From DASUZB01 sp036377075 (GTDB taxonomy: Bacteria; Actinomycetota; CALGFH01): a DNA stretch of 24,408 bases. The stretch spans positions 1 through 24,408 of the forward strand of contig DASUZB010000196.1 in the NCBI GenBank assembly GCA_036377075.1, in the 5' to 3' direction. The notes below the pieces were generated by a model. That model did no database searches and was not told the DNA's origin. It saw only the letters and a list, made by a program, of their open reading frames with translations. A program made the position numbers and the translations under genes. Numbering within the stretch: position 1 is the first letter of the stretch; each line of letters begins with the position of its first letter. Shown one piece after another: positions 14,948 through 22,806 of this stretch.

Positions 14948-15802
14948 TCAGGTGGGGACCAGCTCGACCGGGTTGCTGAGCTCGCCGAGGCCGGCGACGG
15001 TGATGGTCACCAGGTCGCCGGGGCGCAGGGTGAAGTCCGACGGGGGGACGATCGCGGTGCCGGTGAGCAGGACGGCGCCGACCGGGAACTCCTGGGCGCG
15101 GAAGAGCCAGTCGACCAGCTCGGCGGGGGAGCGGCGCATGTCGGCGAGCGCCACCGAGCCGGCGAACGCCTCGCCGCCGTCGCGCCGCACCGCCAGGTGG
15201 ATCTCCAGCTCCTCGAACGCCGGCGCCTCGGCGACCGGCACCAGCGCCGGGCCGAGCGCGCAGCTTCCCAGGTAGACCTTGGCCTGCGGCAGGTAGAGCG
15301 GGTTCTCGCCCTCGATCGAGCGGGACGACAGGTCGTTGCCGATGGTGTAGGCGACGACCTCGCCGCGGCGGTCGGCGACCACGGCCAGCTCCGGCTCTGG
15401 CACGTCCCAGCCGGAGTCGGCGCGGATGCCGACCGGCTCGCCCGGGCCGCGGCTGCGGCCGGGCGCCGCCTTGAGGAACAGCTCGGGCCGCTCCGCCTCG
15501 TAGACCCGGTCGTAGACGTCCGGCGCGGCGGCCTCCGCCTCCTCCATGCGCGCCTCCCGGCTGCGCCAGAACGTCACCCCGGCGGCCCAGACCTCCTGCC
15601 CGGCGACCGGCACGAGCGGCCCGGCCCCGGCGGGCAGCGGCCCGTCGCCGGGCCCGGCCAGGGCGGCGGCCAGCGCGCCCGGCGGGCCGCCGAGCAGCCC
15701 GTCGACGGTCAGCCCGGCGGGCAGCAGCTCCTCCGGCCCGGCCCCGGCCGGGCCGCGCGCGAGCCGCTCGCCCAGCGCCGTCCTCACCCGCCACAAGGCC
15801 AT
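14948..15802 (-). CDS. Fumarylacetoacetate hydrolase family protein, KdaD-like
   Basis: A 284-residue FAH-fold enzyme. Metal ligands are in EPE (Glu136, Glu138) and GND (Asp157). The stretch SSRSIEGENPLYLPQAK (159-175) closely resembles 2-keto-3-deoxyarabonate dehydratase (KdaD) rather than fumarylacetoacetase or catechol-pathway hydratases. KdaD converts 2-keto-3-deoxy-pentonate to 2-oxoglutarate semialdehyde in non-phosphorylating pentose degradation. No other pathway gene is adjacent, so the substrate is an inference. The start at 15802 follows GGGAGGTAGGGGC, a strong ribosome binding site. About 190 bases separate it from the upstream DUF1963-like gene on the same strand; I see no gene there. 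Confidence 0.88.
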   Translation of the reverse strand: MALWRVRTALGERLARGPAGAGPEELLPAGLTVDGLLGGPPGALAAALAGPGDGPLPAGAGPLVPVAGQEVWAAGVTFWRSREARMEEAEAAAPDVYDRVYEAERPELFLKAAPGRSRGPGEPVGIRADSGWDVPEPELAVVADRRGEVVAYTIGNDLSSRSIEGENPLYLPQAKVYLGSCALGPALVPVAEAPAFEELEIHLAVRRDGGEAFAGSVALADMRRSPAELVDWLFRAQEFPVGAVLLTGTAIVPPSDFTLRPGDLVTITVAGLGELSNPVELVPT

Positions 15803-15994
15803 GCCCCTACCTCCCGCCGGCGTCCGACCCGGCAGCCTACCTCGGCGGGGCTCGGCCGGGCCTGGGGAGGTCGCGGACCCGGACGCTGGTGGTGACGTTG
15901 CCGAGGGGCTCGAGGGTGACCTGGCCGAGACCGCCGCTGCTGGCGTCGTCGGACGTGGCGTTTGCGTGCTTCAGGCCAGCCCCGCGGCCACGGG

Positions 15995-16894
15995 CTACGA
16001 CGACTGCAGGACGCTCGCGCTGGGCCGGTCGTCGCAGGTCACGCAGGTGAACACGTACACGTCGCCGGCGTCGCCCAGCATGAGGCCGGCATCGTCGTAC
16101 CCCTCGTCGTCCGCCTGGCCAAGTGGCCGCCAGGTCCGGCGCGACTCGGCGTCGTACTCCCAGCTGGCGACCGTGAGCAGGTGGTCCATGGCGTGGCCGC
16201 GCGCGCAGGTGGGCCATTCCGGGTCCTGAACCCATTCCGGCCAGCCGTCGGCCTTGGTCCCCGGCGCGGCGCCCAGGTGGTAGGCGTAGATCCAGCCGCT
16301 GTCCTGCTCCCACGCCTCGATGCGCCGGCGCAGCTCCTCGGTGAGCTCCCACCAGTCGGGGTAGTCGATCGTCCGCTCCGGCGAGACCGAACACGGCTGG
16401 GGGATCCAATCGTCGTGGATGGCGATTTCCGGGTCGCGCGGCGGCGCCACCGCCAGCTCACCGCCGAGGGCCGCGGCGGACGCGCGCCAGTGGACCCGGA
16501 CCCGCGGGCCGTAGTCCGGCTCGTGCATCCTCGGGCACCACAGCACCTGGCAGGCGTCGGTGCCAGGCGGGCACGGCAGGCCCGCCACGTCGCGGGCGAA
16601 CAGCTGCGCCACCGCCACCATCGGAGTGGCCGGGCGGCGGGGGTCACTGGTCAGCCTCTTGATGGTGCGACCGACGGGGCCGGCGCCGATCGGCGCGAAC
16701 ATGGTGTGACGGTCGCCGGCGTCGCAGCGGGGCCAGGGCTCGGCGGCCGGCCACAGCAGGGGGCCGCCGACCGAGCTGTCCCGCGGGCCTGGGCGGCCGC
16801 GCCGCGGGTGCAGCCGCACCGTGGGGCGTTCCTGGCCGGCAAGCTCCGGGAACACGGCCGCGACGTCGACCGGTCGGGGCGGCGTCCGGATCAT
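15995..16894 (-). CDS. DUF1963-like (YwqG-type) protein
   Basis: A 299-residue protein. DUF1963 features are SVGGPLLWPAAEPWPRC near residue 45, FAPIGAGPV, a central MVAVAQLFARDV strand, and in the C-terminal half WPEWVQDPEWPTCARGHAMDHLLTV followed by DAGDVYVFTCVTCDDRP. Cysteines in the last part (CVTC, PTC) could bind metal. The function of the family is unknown; no signal peptide is seen. The start at 16894 has a GAGG site on the coding strand. It lies 72 bases downstream of the nitroreductase gene. The C-terminus VLQSS is the usual kind of ending, so the gene looks complete. Confidence 0.8.
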   Translation of the reverse strand: MIRTPPRPVDVAAVFPELAGQERPTVRLHPRRGRPGPRDSSVGGPLLWPAAEPWPRCDAGDRHTMFAPIGAGPVGRTIKRLTSDPRRPATPMVAVAQLFARDVAGLPCPPGTDACQVLWCPRMHEPDYGPRVRVHWRASAAALGGELAVAPPRDPEIAIHDDWIPQPCSVSPERTIDYPDWWELTEELRRRIEAWEQDSGWIYAYHLGAAPGTKADGWPEWVQDPEWPTCARGHAMDHLLTVASWEYDAESRRTWRPLGQADDEGYDDAGLMLGDAGDVYVFTCVTCDDRPSASVLQSS

Positions 16895-16966
16895 GCGGTC
16901 CTCGTCACGGTGGTCCGGGAGAGCAGGGCGCGCATGCCGGGCGGCCCTGGAATGCCTCTTGGCCCG

Positions 16967-17608
16967 CTACCAGCGGTCCCAGTGGACCATGGTGTCGAGG
17001 GGCTTGCGCGCCGCGGGCTTGAAGTCGGTGCCGACGGTGTAGGCGACCGGGATCATGGCGGCCTGCATGACCTTGTCGTAGGGGATGCCGAGGATCTCCG
17101 CCGCCTTGCGCTCGTGGCGCAGGTGGAAGGTGGTCCAGGCGGTGCCGAGGCCGCGGGCGCGGGCGGCCAGCATGAAGCTCCACGCCGCCGGGATGATCGA
17201 GCCCCAGCGCGACGCCTGCGCCGCACCGGGCTTGCCGTCGGTCCGTCCCTCGACGCACGGGATCACGTGGACCGGCACCTCGTGGATGTGCGCGGCGAGG
17301 TGGCGCACGCCCTCGCCGATGCGGGCGACGCGCGGGTCGGCGGCGGCCGCCGCCGCGCGGTACTCGAGGTAGGGGCCGGCGACGTCGCGCCACAGCTCGC
17401 CGAGGGCCGCGCGCTCGCCGGCGTCGGTGACGACCACGAAGTGCCAGTTCTGCGCGTAGCTCGCGGTCGGTGCCTGCTGCGCCAGCCGCAGGCACTCCTC
17501 CAGCACCTCGCGCTCCACCGGCCGGGTCACGTCGAGCCGCCGCCGCACCGCCCGGGTGGTCGAGAGCAGCTCGTCGGGGGTCAGGTTCAGCAACATGCCC
17601 GCTAGCAT
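16967..17608 (-). CDS. Nitroreductase family protein
   Basis: A 213-residue FMN-dependent nitroreductase-fold protein. LTPDELLSTTRAVRRRLD holds the Arg residues that bind the FMN phosphate, and QAPTASYAQNWHFVVVTD is the typical second FMN segment. The central helix WSFMLAARARGLGTAW and the C-terminal IPVAYTVGTDFKPAARKPLD complete the family pattern. It probably reduces nitro groups, quinones or a related substrate with NAD(P)H. Two starts are possible, ATG 17608 and ATG 17596. Neither has a good ribosome binding site, and the shorter one fits the family N-terminus (MLLNLTPDELL) slightly better. It is divergent from the DNA ligase gene across about 95 bases. Confidence 0.92.
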   Translation of the reverse strand: MLAGMLLNLTPDELLSTTRAVRRRLDVTRPVEREVLEECLRLAQQAPTASYAQNWHFVVVTDAGERAALGELWRDVAGPYLEYRAAAAAADPRVARIGEGVRHLAAHIHEVPVHVIPCVEGRTDGKPGAAQASRWGSIIPAAWSFMLAARARGLGTAWTTFHLRHERKAAEILGIPYDKVMQAAMIPVAYTVGTDFKPAARKPLDTMVHWDRW

Positions 17609-17703
17609 CCCACGGATGCCCCGCAGGCGGGGCGATGGCGACGCTGTCCAGCCGATCCACTACCCTGCTAGGACTTGCCGGGTACGGGAGTGAGGGGGCG
17701 CGG

Positions 17704-19464
17704 GTGCACTACCAGATCGTCGCCGAGGCGTACCGGGACCTGGAACGGTCCAGCGCGCGCCTCCAGCTGATCGAGCGCATCGCCGGCCTGTTCCGGGAGA
17801 CCCCCGGCGAGCTGCTGCCCATCGTGGCCATGCTGTGCCAGGGCCAGATCGCGCCGGACTTCACCGGGATCGAGATCGGCCTGGCGGAGAAGCTGGCCGC
17901 GCGGGCGGTCGCCGAGGCCGCCGAGATGAGCGGCGAGCAGGTGCTCGCCACCCTGCGCGAGACCGGCGACCTGGGCGACACCGCCGAGCAACTGCTCGGC
18001 GCCGTCGCCGCCGACAGGCCGGCGACCCTCGAGGTCAGGGTCGTCTTCGACACCCTGCACGAGATCGCCGCGGCCGAGGGGACCGGCTCGCAGACCCGCA
18101 AGCTCGCCCTGCTGACCGGCCTGCTGCGGCAGGCGACCCCGATGGAGGCCTGCTACCTGGTCCGCACCACCACCGGCAACCTGCGCCTGGGGATCGGCAC
18201 CGCCACCATCCTCGACGGGCTCGCCGAGGTCCACGCCGGCGGCCGCGCCAACCGCAAGCTGCTGGAGCGCGCCTACAACATCTGCTCCGACCTCGGCCTG
18301 GTCGCCGCGACGCTGGTGGGCGAGGGCCTCGGCGCCGTGGAGGCGATGGAGGTCCGCCCCGGCAACCCGGTGCGGCCGATGCTGGCGCAGCGGCTCTCCA
18401 GCAGCGCCGAGATCCTCGCCAAGCTCGGCGGGACCTGCTCGGCCGAGTACAAGTACGACGGCATGCGGGTGCAGGCCCACCGCACCGGCGACGGCCACCT
18501 GGAGCTGTTCACCCGCCGCCTCGAGCGCGTCTCCCACCAGTTCCCCGACGTGGTCGAGCTGCTGCAGGCGGGCATGGCGCCGCGGGAGGTGATCCTGGAG
18601 GGCGAGGTGGTCGCCGCCGACCCCGTCTCCGGCGAGCTGCGCCCGTTCCAGGAGGTGATGTTCAGGCGCCGCAAGTACGGCATCGCCGAGGCGGTCACCG
18701 ACGTGCCGGTGAGCATGTTCTGCTTCGACCTGCTCTACGCCGACGGCGAGGACCTCACCCGCCTGCCCTACCTGGAGCGGCGCGCGCGCCTGGAGCAGGC
18801 GGTCGCGGTCTCGTCGCGGCTGCACCTGTCGACCGCCGCCCAGGCCGACCAGGAGGACCGGCTGGAGGCGCTGTTCGAGCAGGCGGTCGCGGACGGCTGC
18901 GAGGGATTGCTGTGCAAGTCGGTGGCGCCGACCGCCAGCTACCAGGCCGGGGCGCGCGGCTGGCAGTGGATCAAGCTCAAGCGGGACTACCGCACCGAGC
19001 TGTCGGACACCCTCGACCTCGCGGTGGTCGGCGCGTTCTACGGCCGCGGCCGGCGCCGCGGCATCTACGGGGCGCTGCTGCTGGCCGCGTACGACCCGGC
19101 CGCCGACCAGTTCCGCACGGTGACCAAGTGCGGCACCGGGTTCAGCGACGCCGACCTGGCCGCGTTCCCGGAGAAGCTGCGGGCGTACGAGCGTCCGGAG
19201 CGCCCGGCCAGGGTCGACGCGAGGCTGCAGCCCGACGTCTGGTTCGAGCCCGGCATGGTGCTCGAGGTGCTCGCCGCCGAGCTGACCGTGTCGCCCAACC
19301 ACACCGCCGGGTGGAACCAGGTGCAGGCCGACTCCGGCCTGGCGCTGCGCTTCCCGCGTTTCACCGGCCGCTACCGCGACGACAAGGCCCCGGAGGACGC
19401 CACCACCGTCGACGAGGTCCTCGGCATGTGGCGTACCGCCCGGCGCGCCCCGGCCGGCTCGTAG
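17704..19464 (+). CDS. lig: ATP-dependent DNA ligase (archaeal/LigB type)
   Basis: A 586-residue ligase. An N-terminal DNA-binding domain spans residues 1 to about 215. The adenylation domain has catalytic Lys250 in EYKYDGMR, LEGEVVA (298-304), FDLLYADG (341-348), EGLLCKS (400-406) and WIKLKRDY (422-429). An OB-fold domain ends the protein with SPNHTAGW and LRFPRF. It seals nicks with ATP and lacks the polymerase and nuclease domains of LigD, so it is not the NHEJ enzyme. The length fits archaeal Lig and the actinobacterial LigB type. GTG 17704 has GAGGGGG five bases upstream; the open frame further upstream overlaps the divergent nitroreductase gene and is not plausible. A TACCCT at 17661-17666 is a weak -10 candidate. 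Confidence 0.94.
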   Translation: MHYQIVAEAYRDLERSSARLQLIERIAGLFRETPGELLPIVAMLCQGQIAPDFTGIEIGLAEKLAARAVAEAAEMSGEQVLATLRETGDLGDTAEQLLGAVAADRPATLEVRVVFDTLHEIAAAEGTGSQTRKLALLTGLLRQATPMEACYLVRTTTGNLRLGIGTATILDGLAEVHAGGRANRKLLERAYNICSDLGLVAATLVGEGLGAVEAMEVRPGNPVRPMLAQRLSSSAEILAKLGGTCSAEYKYDGMRVQAHRTGDGHLELFTRRLERVSHQFPDVVELLQAGMAPREVILEGEVVAADPVSGELRPFQEVMFRRRKYGIAEAVTDVPVSMFCFDLLYADGEDLTRLPYLERRARLEQAVAVSSRLHLSTAAQADQEDRLEALFEQAVADGCEGLLCKSVAPTASYQAGARGWQWIKLKRDYRTELSDTLDLAVVGAFYGRGRRRGIYGALLLAAYDPAADQFRTVTKCGTGFSDADLAAFPEKLRAYERPERPARVDARLQPDVWFEPGMVLEVLAAELTVSPNHTAGWNQVQADSGLALRFPRFTGRYRDDKAPEDATTVDEVLGMWRTARRAPAGS

Positions 19465-19476
19465 ACCGGGCGGGTG

Positions 19477-19505
19477 GTGACACGCCCGCGCCTGGCGGTG
19501 ATGAT
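19477..19505 (+). promoter_or_regulatory. Promoter of the ppk2 gene
   Basis: GTGACA (19477-19482) and GATGAT (19500-19505) are separated by exactly 17 bases, matching 5 of 6 and 4 of 6 consensus positions. The start would be near 19512, leaving about 30 bases before ATG 19543. The gene thus probably has its own promoter just after the ligase stop. Confidence 0.55.
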
Positions 19506-19542
19506 AGCCGGCAGCGAAAGGCGGACGGCCACGGGAGCCACC

Positions 19543-20421
19543 ATGGCGGAGCGCAAGGCGAAGGCGACCAAGAAGGCGTCCAAGCGCGACGGGAAGGTCC
19601 GCGCCGGCGCCGGGCTGGCGACGGCGGAGACGGCCAAGCAGGCGGTGATGAGCCGCAAGGCCTACGAGGAGGAGCTCGCCCGGCTGCAGATCGAGCTGGT
19701 CAAGCTGCAGGAGTGGATCAAGCACGCCGGCCTCAGGGTGGTCGTGCTGTTCGAGGGCCGTGATGCCGCCGGCAAGGGCGGCACCATCAAGCGCATCACC
19801 GAGAGCCTCAACCCGCGCATCTGCCGGGTGGTCGCGCTCGGCACCCCCACCGAGCGCGAGCGGACCCAGTGGTATTTCCAGCGCTACGCGGCGCAGCTCC
19901 CGGCGGCGGGGGAGATGGTCCTGTTCGACCGCAGCTGGTACAACCGCGCCGGCGTCGAGCGGGTGATGGGCTTCTGCACCGAGGATGAGGTGGACGAGTT
20001 CTTCCGCTCCTGCCCGTTGTTCGAGCGCATGCTGATCCGCTCGGGGATCATCCTGATCAAGTACTGGTTCTCGGTCAGCGACGAGGAGCAGGAGCGCCGC
20101 TTCCACCGGCGCCTGGACGACCCCACCAGGCGCTGGAAGCTCAGCCCGATGGACCTGCAGTCCCGCGAGCGGTGGCTCGACTACTCCAAGGCCAAGGACG
20201 ACATGTTCGCCCACACCGACACCAAGGAGTCGCCCTGGTGGGTGGTGAACGCGGACGTGAAGCGCCACGCGCGCCTGAACTGCATCAGCCACCTGCTCGG
20301 CATGATCCACTACCAGGACCTGACGCCGGAGCCGATCGAGCTACCGCCACGGCAGGACCACGGCAAGTACGTGCGCCCGCCGATCACCGACCAGACCTTC
20401 GTCCCCGCGGCCTACCCCTGA
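19543..20421 (+). CDS. ppk2: Polyphosphate kinase 2 (PPK2 family, single domain)
   Basis: A 292-residue PPK2 enzyme, which transfers phosphate between polyphosphate and nucleotides, usually forming ATP or GTP from the diphosphate. After a Lys-rich N-terminal tail (1-40), the core has Walker A EGRDAAGKGG (71-80), TPTERERTQWYFQRY, Walker B VLFDRSWYNRAGVE (126-139), the lid region, and DPTRRWKLSPMDLQSRERW. Its length and motifs match single-domain PPK2. Substrate class (ADP or AMP) cannot be fixed from sequence alone. ATG 19543 has an ACGGGAG site; an in-frame reading from 19474 would include the promoter and is rejected. It follows the DNA ligase gene by 78 bases. Confidence 0.95.
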   Translation: MAERKAKATKKASKRDGKVRAGAGLATAETAKQAVMSRKAYEEELARLQIELVKLQEWIKHAGLRVVVLFEGRDAAGKGGTIKRITESLNPRICRVVALGTPTERERTQWYFQRYAAQLPAAGEMVLFDRSWYNRAGVERVMGFCTEDEVDEFFRSCPLFERMLIRSGIILIKYWFSVSDEEQERRFHRRLDDPTRRWKLSPMDLQSRERWLDYSKAKDDMFAHTDTKESPWWVVNADVKRHARLNCISHLLGMIHYQDLTPEPIELPPRQDHGKYVRPPITDQTFVPAAYP

Positions 20422-20436
20422 CGCGAGGGCTGACGG

Positions 20437-20497
20437 AGCCACCGGCACGCGGGGCCGGGTCGAGGACACGAGAACCGACCACCGCGCACCGGTGGCT
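20437..20497. repeat. Distant inverted repeat (AGCCACCGG) in the convergent gap
   Basis: AGCCACCGG (20437-20445) is inverted as CCGGTGGCT (20489-20497), with 43 bases between. It may add a second stem to the terminator region between ppk2 and the nuclease gene. Confidence 0.3.
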
Positions 20498-20504
20498 TCC
20501 TGGG

Positions 20505-20530
20505 CCTCGGCCACGCCGGCGTGGCCGAGG
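20505..20530. terminator. Bidirectional terminator between convergent genes
   Basis: CCTCGGCCACG (20505-20515) pairs perfectly with CGTGGCCGAGG (20520-20530) around CCGG. It lies between the ppk2 stop and the nuclease stop, which face each other. There is no T-run on either strand, but the 11-base perfect stem in a convergent gap is a convincing terminator for a high-GC genome. Confidence 0.65.
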
Positions 20531-20538
20531 TGGCTGGG

Positions 20539-22395
20539 TCAGCGCAGGGTGATGCGGGCGACCTGGGGGTCGTGGTCGCTCGCCTGGGCGGCGAACTCCG
20601 CGTTGACGTGCACCACGTCGTAGGCCACCCGCTGGTCGAGCAACGCCGGGCTGAGCAGGATGTGGTCGAGCGACTGCGAGTTGCCCTCGAAGTCGTAGGT
20701 GTAGCGCTGGTTGGCCGGCAGGGTGCTGATCAGGTCGGTCAGCACGCCGCTGCGCAGGGTGGCCAGGGCGCTGGAGAACTCGAAGTCGTTGAGGTCGCCG
20801 AGCACCACCACGTTGGCGCCGGGGTCGGCCTGCTCGATCTGAGCGACGAAGTCGTGGACGATCTGGGCCTGCTGGTTGCGCTGGGTCTCGCTGGGGCGGG
20901 CGGGCGGCTGGAAGTGGCCGAACAGGGGCTGGTCGCCGCCCTTGGAGTTGAAGTGGTTGGCGACCACGAACAGGCGCCGGCCGTTGTAGGTGAACTCGCC
21001 GGCCAGCGGCTTGCGGCTGGCGTTGAAGGCGCTGTTGGTCGGGTCGACGCGGCCGGGGCTGAAGGACAGGTGGGTGCCGGCGCCGGAGCCCTCGACGGTG
21101 GTGGCCACGGTCGGCGTGCCGCCAGGGCGGTCGACGAAGGCGAGCCCACGGTCGCCGCGGAACAGGAAGCCGACGCGGATGTTGCCGCCCGGCTCGCCGC
21201 CGTCCTGGTCGTCGACCGGGTTGATCTGGCGGAACTCGTAGGTGGGGCCGCCGGCCGCCTGGATCGCGCCGATCAGCTTGCCGAAGGTGACGTCCGCGTC
21301 CACCACGGCGTCGTTGGTGGCGCCGTTGTCGTCCTGGATCTCCTCGACCGCCACCAGGTCGGGCGCCTGCAGGTTGTGCACGATCAGGCCGGCGAGCTCG
21401 TCGAACTTGGACTGGGGGTCGTTCGGGTCGAGGTTCTCGACGTTGAAGGTCGCCACCGCGAGCTGGAGCGCCGCCGCCGGGGCGGTCACCTCGCGCTGGA
21501 TGCCGCCCGAGGCGGTCGCCGGCGTCGAGGTCACCTCGAGCTTGAAGTTCCCGAAGCTGTAGTCGAGCACCCCGACCACCGCGCCGGGGAAGCGGTCGCC
21601 GACGTTCACCGTCGGCGTGGGGGCGAGCGAGTCGTCGAGGAAGACCCGCTCCGGGTTGAAGTCGTCCGGCCGCACGACCACGCCGCCCCTGGCGCTGCGC
21701 AGGCTGGCGCGGCGGCCGTCGTCCCCGACCACCGGGATCTCGCCGAAGGAGCTGGTCGGCCCGACCGCGACGGCGTCGTCGAGCCGCACCCGCATGCCCT
21801 CGAGGCTCTCGTAGAAGTCGATGCCGTCCGAGCGCGGGTCGAAGGTACCGCTGGTCTCCACGTCGCCCGTGGCGTCGTCCTCGATCACGGTGCTCGGTGG
21901 CACCCGGCCGCCAGCCCCGACCACCGTCGCCGCCGGCAGCGGGTTGCCCGAGGAGGTCACCGTCACCGTGGGGCCGGTGAGCTCGGTGGTGGTCAGGTTG
22001 GTGGCGCCGCCGCTGCCACCCGGCCGGAACTCCGAGACACGGCCGTCGACGCCGACGGCGTCGCCGACCGCCACGGTCGGCGCCGACGAGGTGAACACGA
22101 ACAGCGCCTCCGAGGTCCCCGGGCGCCGGTCGGGGTTGGGGTCCTGCAGGTAGAAGCCGTTGCCGGTGACGGCGGTGACGATCCCGGTGACGCCGGTGAC
22201 GGCCTGGCCGGTCAGCGGGGAGCGGTGGGCCTCGCCCTGGACGTCGTGGATCGCGGTGGTGGCCGCGGCGGCCGGGCCGGAGCCCACCGCGGCGTTGACG
22301 GCGCGGGCCGGCGCCGCCGGCCCGCCCAGGGCGAGGGCGCCAACCGCGCCGGCGGCCAACGCATACCGGACATGGCGACGCACGGATCCGACCAC
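20539..22395 (-). CDS. Secreted endonuclease/exonuclease/phosphatase family nuclease (ExeM-like)
   Basis: A 618-residue protein. The N-terminus is a signal peptide: RRHVR, a hydrophobic AAGAVGALALGG core, and an ARA cleavage site near residue 32. Residues about 40-150 resemble the OB-fold domain found in YhcR/ExeM-type extracellular nucleases (HDVQGEAHRSPLTG, GIVTAVTGNGFYLQDP). The EEP catalytic domain runs from about residue 312: FNVEN (317-321), VAVEEIQDDNG, ANHFNSKGGD, GDLNDF (Asp534, Asn536) and SDHDPQ (Asp607, His608). It probably degrades extracellular DNA, supplying nucleotides and phosphate. The start GTG 22395 is chosen for its AGGAGG site nine bases upstream and because it places the signal peptide at the N-terminus; an earlier ATG at 22482 would overlap the promoter. 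Confidence 0.92.
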   Translation of the reverse strand: MVGSVRRHVRYALAAGAVGALALGGPAAPARAVNAAVGSGPAAAATTAIHDVQGEAHRSPLTGQAVTGVTGIVTAVTGNGFYLQDPNPDRRPGTSEALFVFTSSAPTVAVGDAVGVDGRVSEFRPGGSGGATNLTTTELTGPTVTVTSSGNPLPAATVVGAGGRVPPSTVIEDDATGDVETSGTFDPRSDGIDFYESLEGMRVRLDDAVAVGPTSSFGEIPVVGDDGRRASLRSARGGVVVRPDDFNPERVFLDDSLAPTPTVNVGDRFPGAVVGVLDYSFGNFKLEVTSTPATASGGIQREVTAPAAALQLAVATFNVENLDPNDPQSKFDELAGLIVHNLQAPDLVAVEEIQDDNGATNDAVVDADVTFGKLIGAIQAAGGPTYEFRQINPVDDQDGGEPGGNIRVGFLFRGDRGLAFVDRPGGTPTVATTVEGSGAGTHLSFSPGRVDPTNSAFNASRKPLAGEFTYNGRRLFVVANHFNSKGGDQPLFGHFQPPARPSETQRNQQAQIVHDFVAQIEQADPGANVVVLGDLNDFEFSSALATLRSGVLTDLISTLPANQRYTYDFEGNSQSLDHILLSPALLDQRVAYDVVHVNAEFAAQASDHDPQVARITLR

Positions 22396-22471
22396 TTTGG
22401 AGTACCTCCTCAGCCAAGCCCCCGCCGAGCCAGCCCCACCGGCGCACGGCGCGGCGCGCCACGCCGCGGGA

Positions 22472-22500
22472 ATTATCGGCATTGACGCTCCGCTCGTAAA
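22472..22500 (-). promoter_or_regulatory. Promoter of the secreted nuclease gene
   Basis: On the minus strand TTTACG (22500-22495) and GATAAT (22477-22472) are separated by 17 bases. GATAAT differs from the consensus at one position. It lies about 77 bases upstream of the GTG start. A short inverted repeat overlaps the -35 and could be an operator. Confidence 0.6.
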
Positions 22501-22631
22501 TCGAGCCTACCGTCCCGGTATGCGTCCAATAGGTGAAGATGGGCTGAACGCCAGCGACGATGCAGGTCGGCGGCGGCGCGGGCGGGCCAGCGCGCCGTTG
22601 CGCCGGGGCGTAACGGTCCGCGAATTGGGGC

Positions 22632-22660
22632 TTCCTGTCGCGTTTGCGGGGCCATAGGAT
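22632..22660 (+). promoter_or_regulatory. Candidate promoter of the sialidase-like gene
   Basis: TTCCTG (22632-22637) and TAGGAT (22655-22660) are 17 bases apart. The transcript would have a leader of about 140 bases, including the hairpin at 22718-22733. Another possible plus-strand pair, TTGACG (22482) with TACCGT (22508), has a 20-base spacer and is less likely. Confidence 0.4.
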
Positions 22661-22806
22661 GCCGTCCTGCTCATTTGGGCGAACTGGGGGGGATCGTGCC
22701 CGACCGGCCAGGGCGACGCAGCCCCGCGGCTGCCACGCGCACCCGCGCGCCGCCGCGGGCGACCGCTCCCGACGTCTGATCTGGTCTGTATCGAGAGGAG
22801 CAGCGC

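Larger units (their letters stand above)
22396..22806. other. 411-base divergent intergenic region
   Basis: No gene is seen here. It holds a promoter pair for the nuclease (-) and a candidate for the sialidase-like gene (+), an inverted repeat GCTCG-TAAAT-CGAGC (22492-22506) that overlaps the nuclease -35, and a hairpin GCAGCC-CCGC-GGCTGC (22718-22733) in the likely untranslated leader of the plus-strand gene. Locally AT-richer than the coding DNA around 22470-22530. Confidence 0.6.

Noticed and set aside
15837..16409. Minus-strand open frame extending past the DUF1963-like stop, suggesting a frameshifted C-terminal extension
   Set aside because: The DUF1963-like protein already ends in a natural way (VLQSS). 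The extra stretch has no domain and the overlapping part is a shadow frame.
17704..19464. The ligase as part of an NHEJ (LigD/Ku) system
   Set aside because: No polymerase or phosphoesterase domain and no ku gene nearby; the N-terminal domain is that of replication/repair-type ATP ligases.
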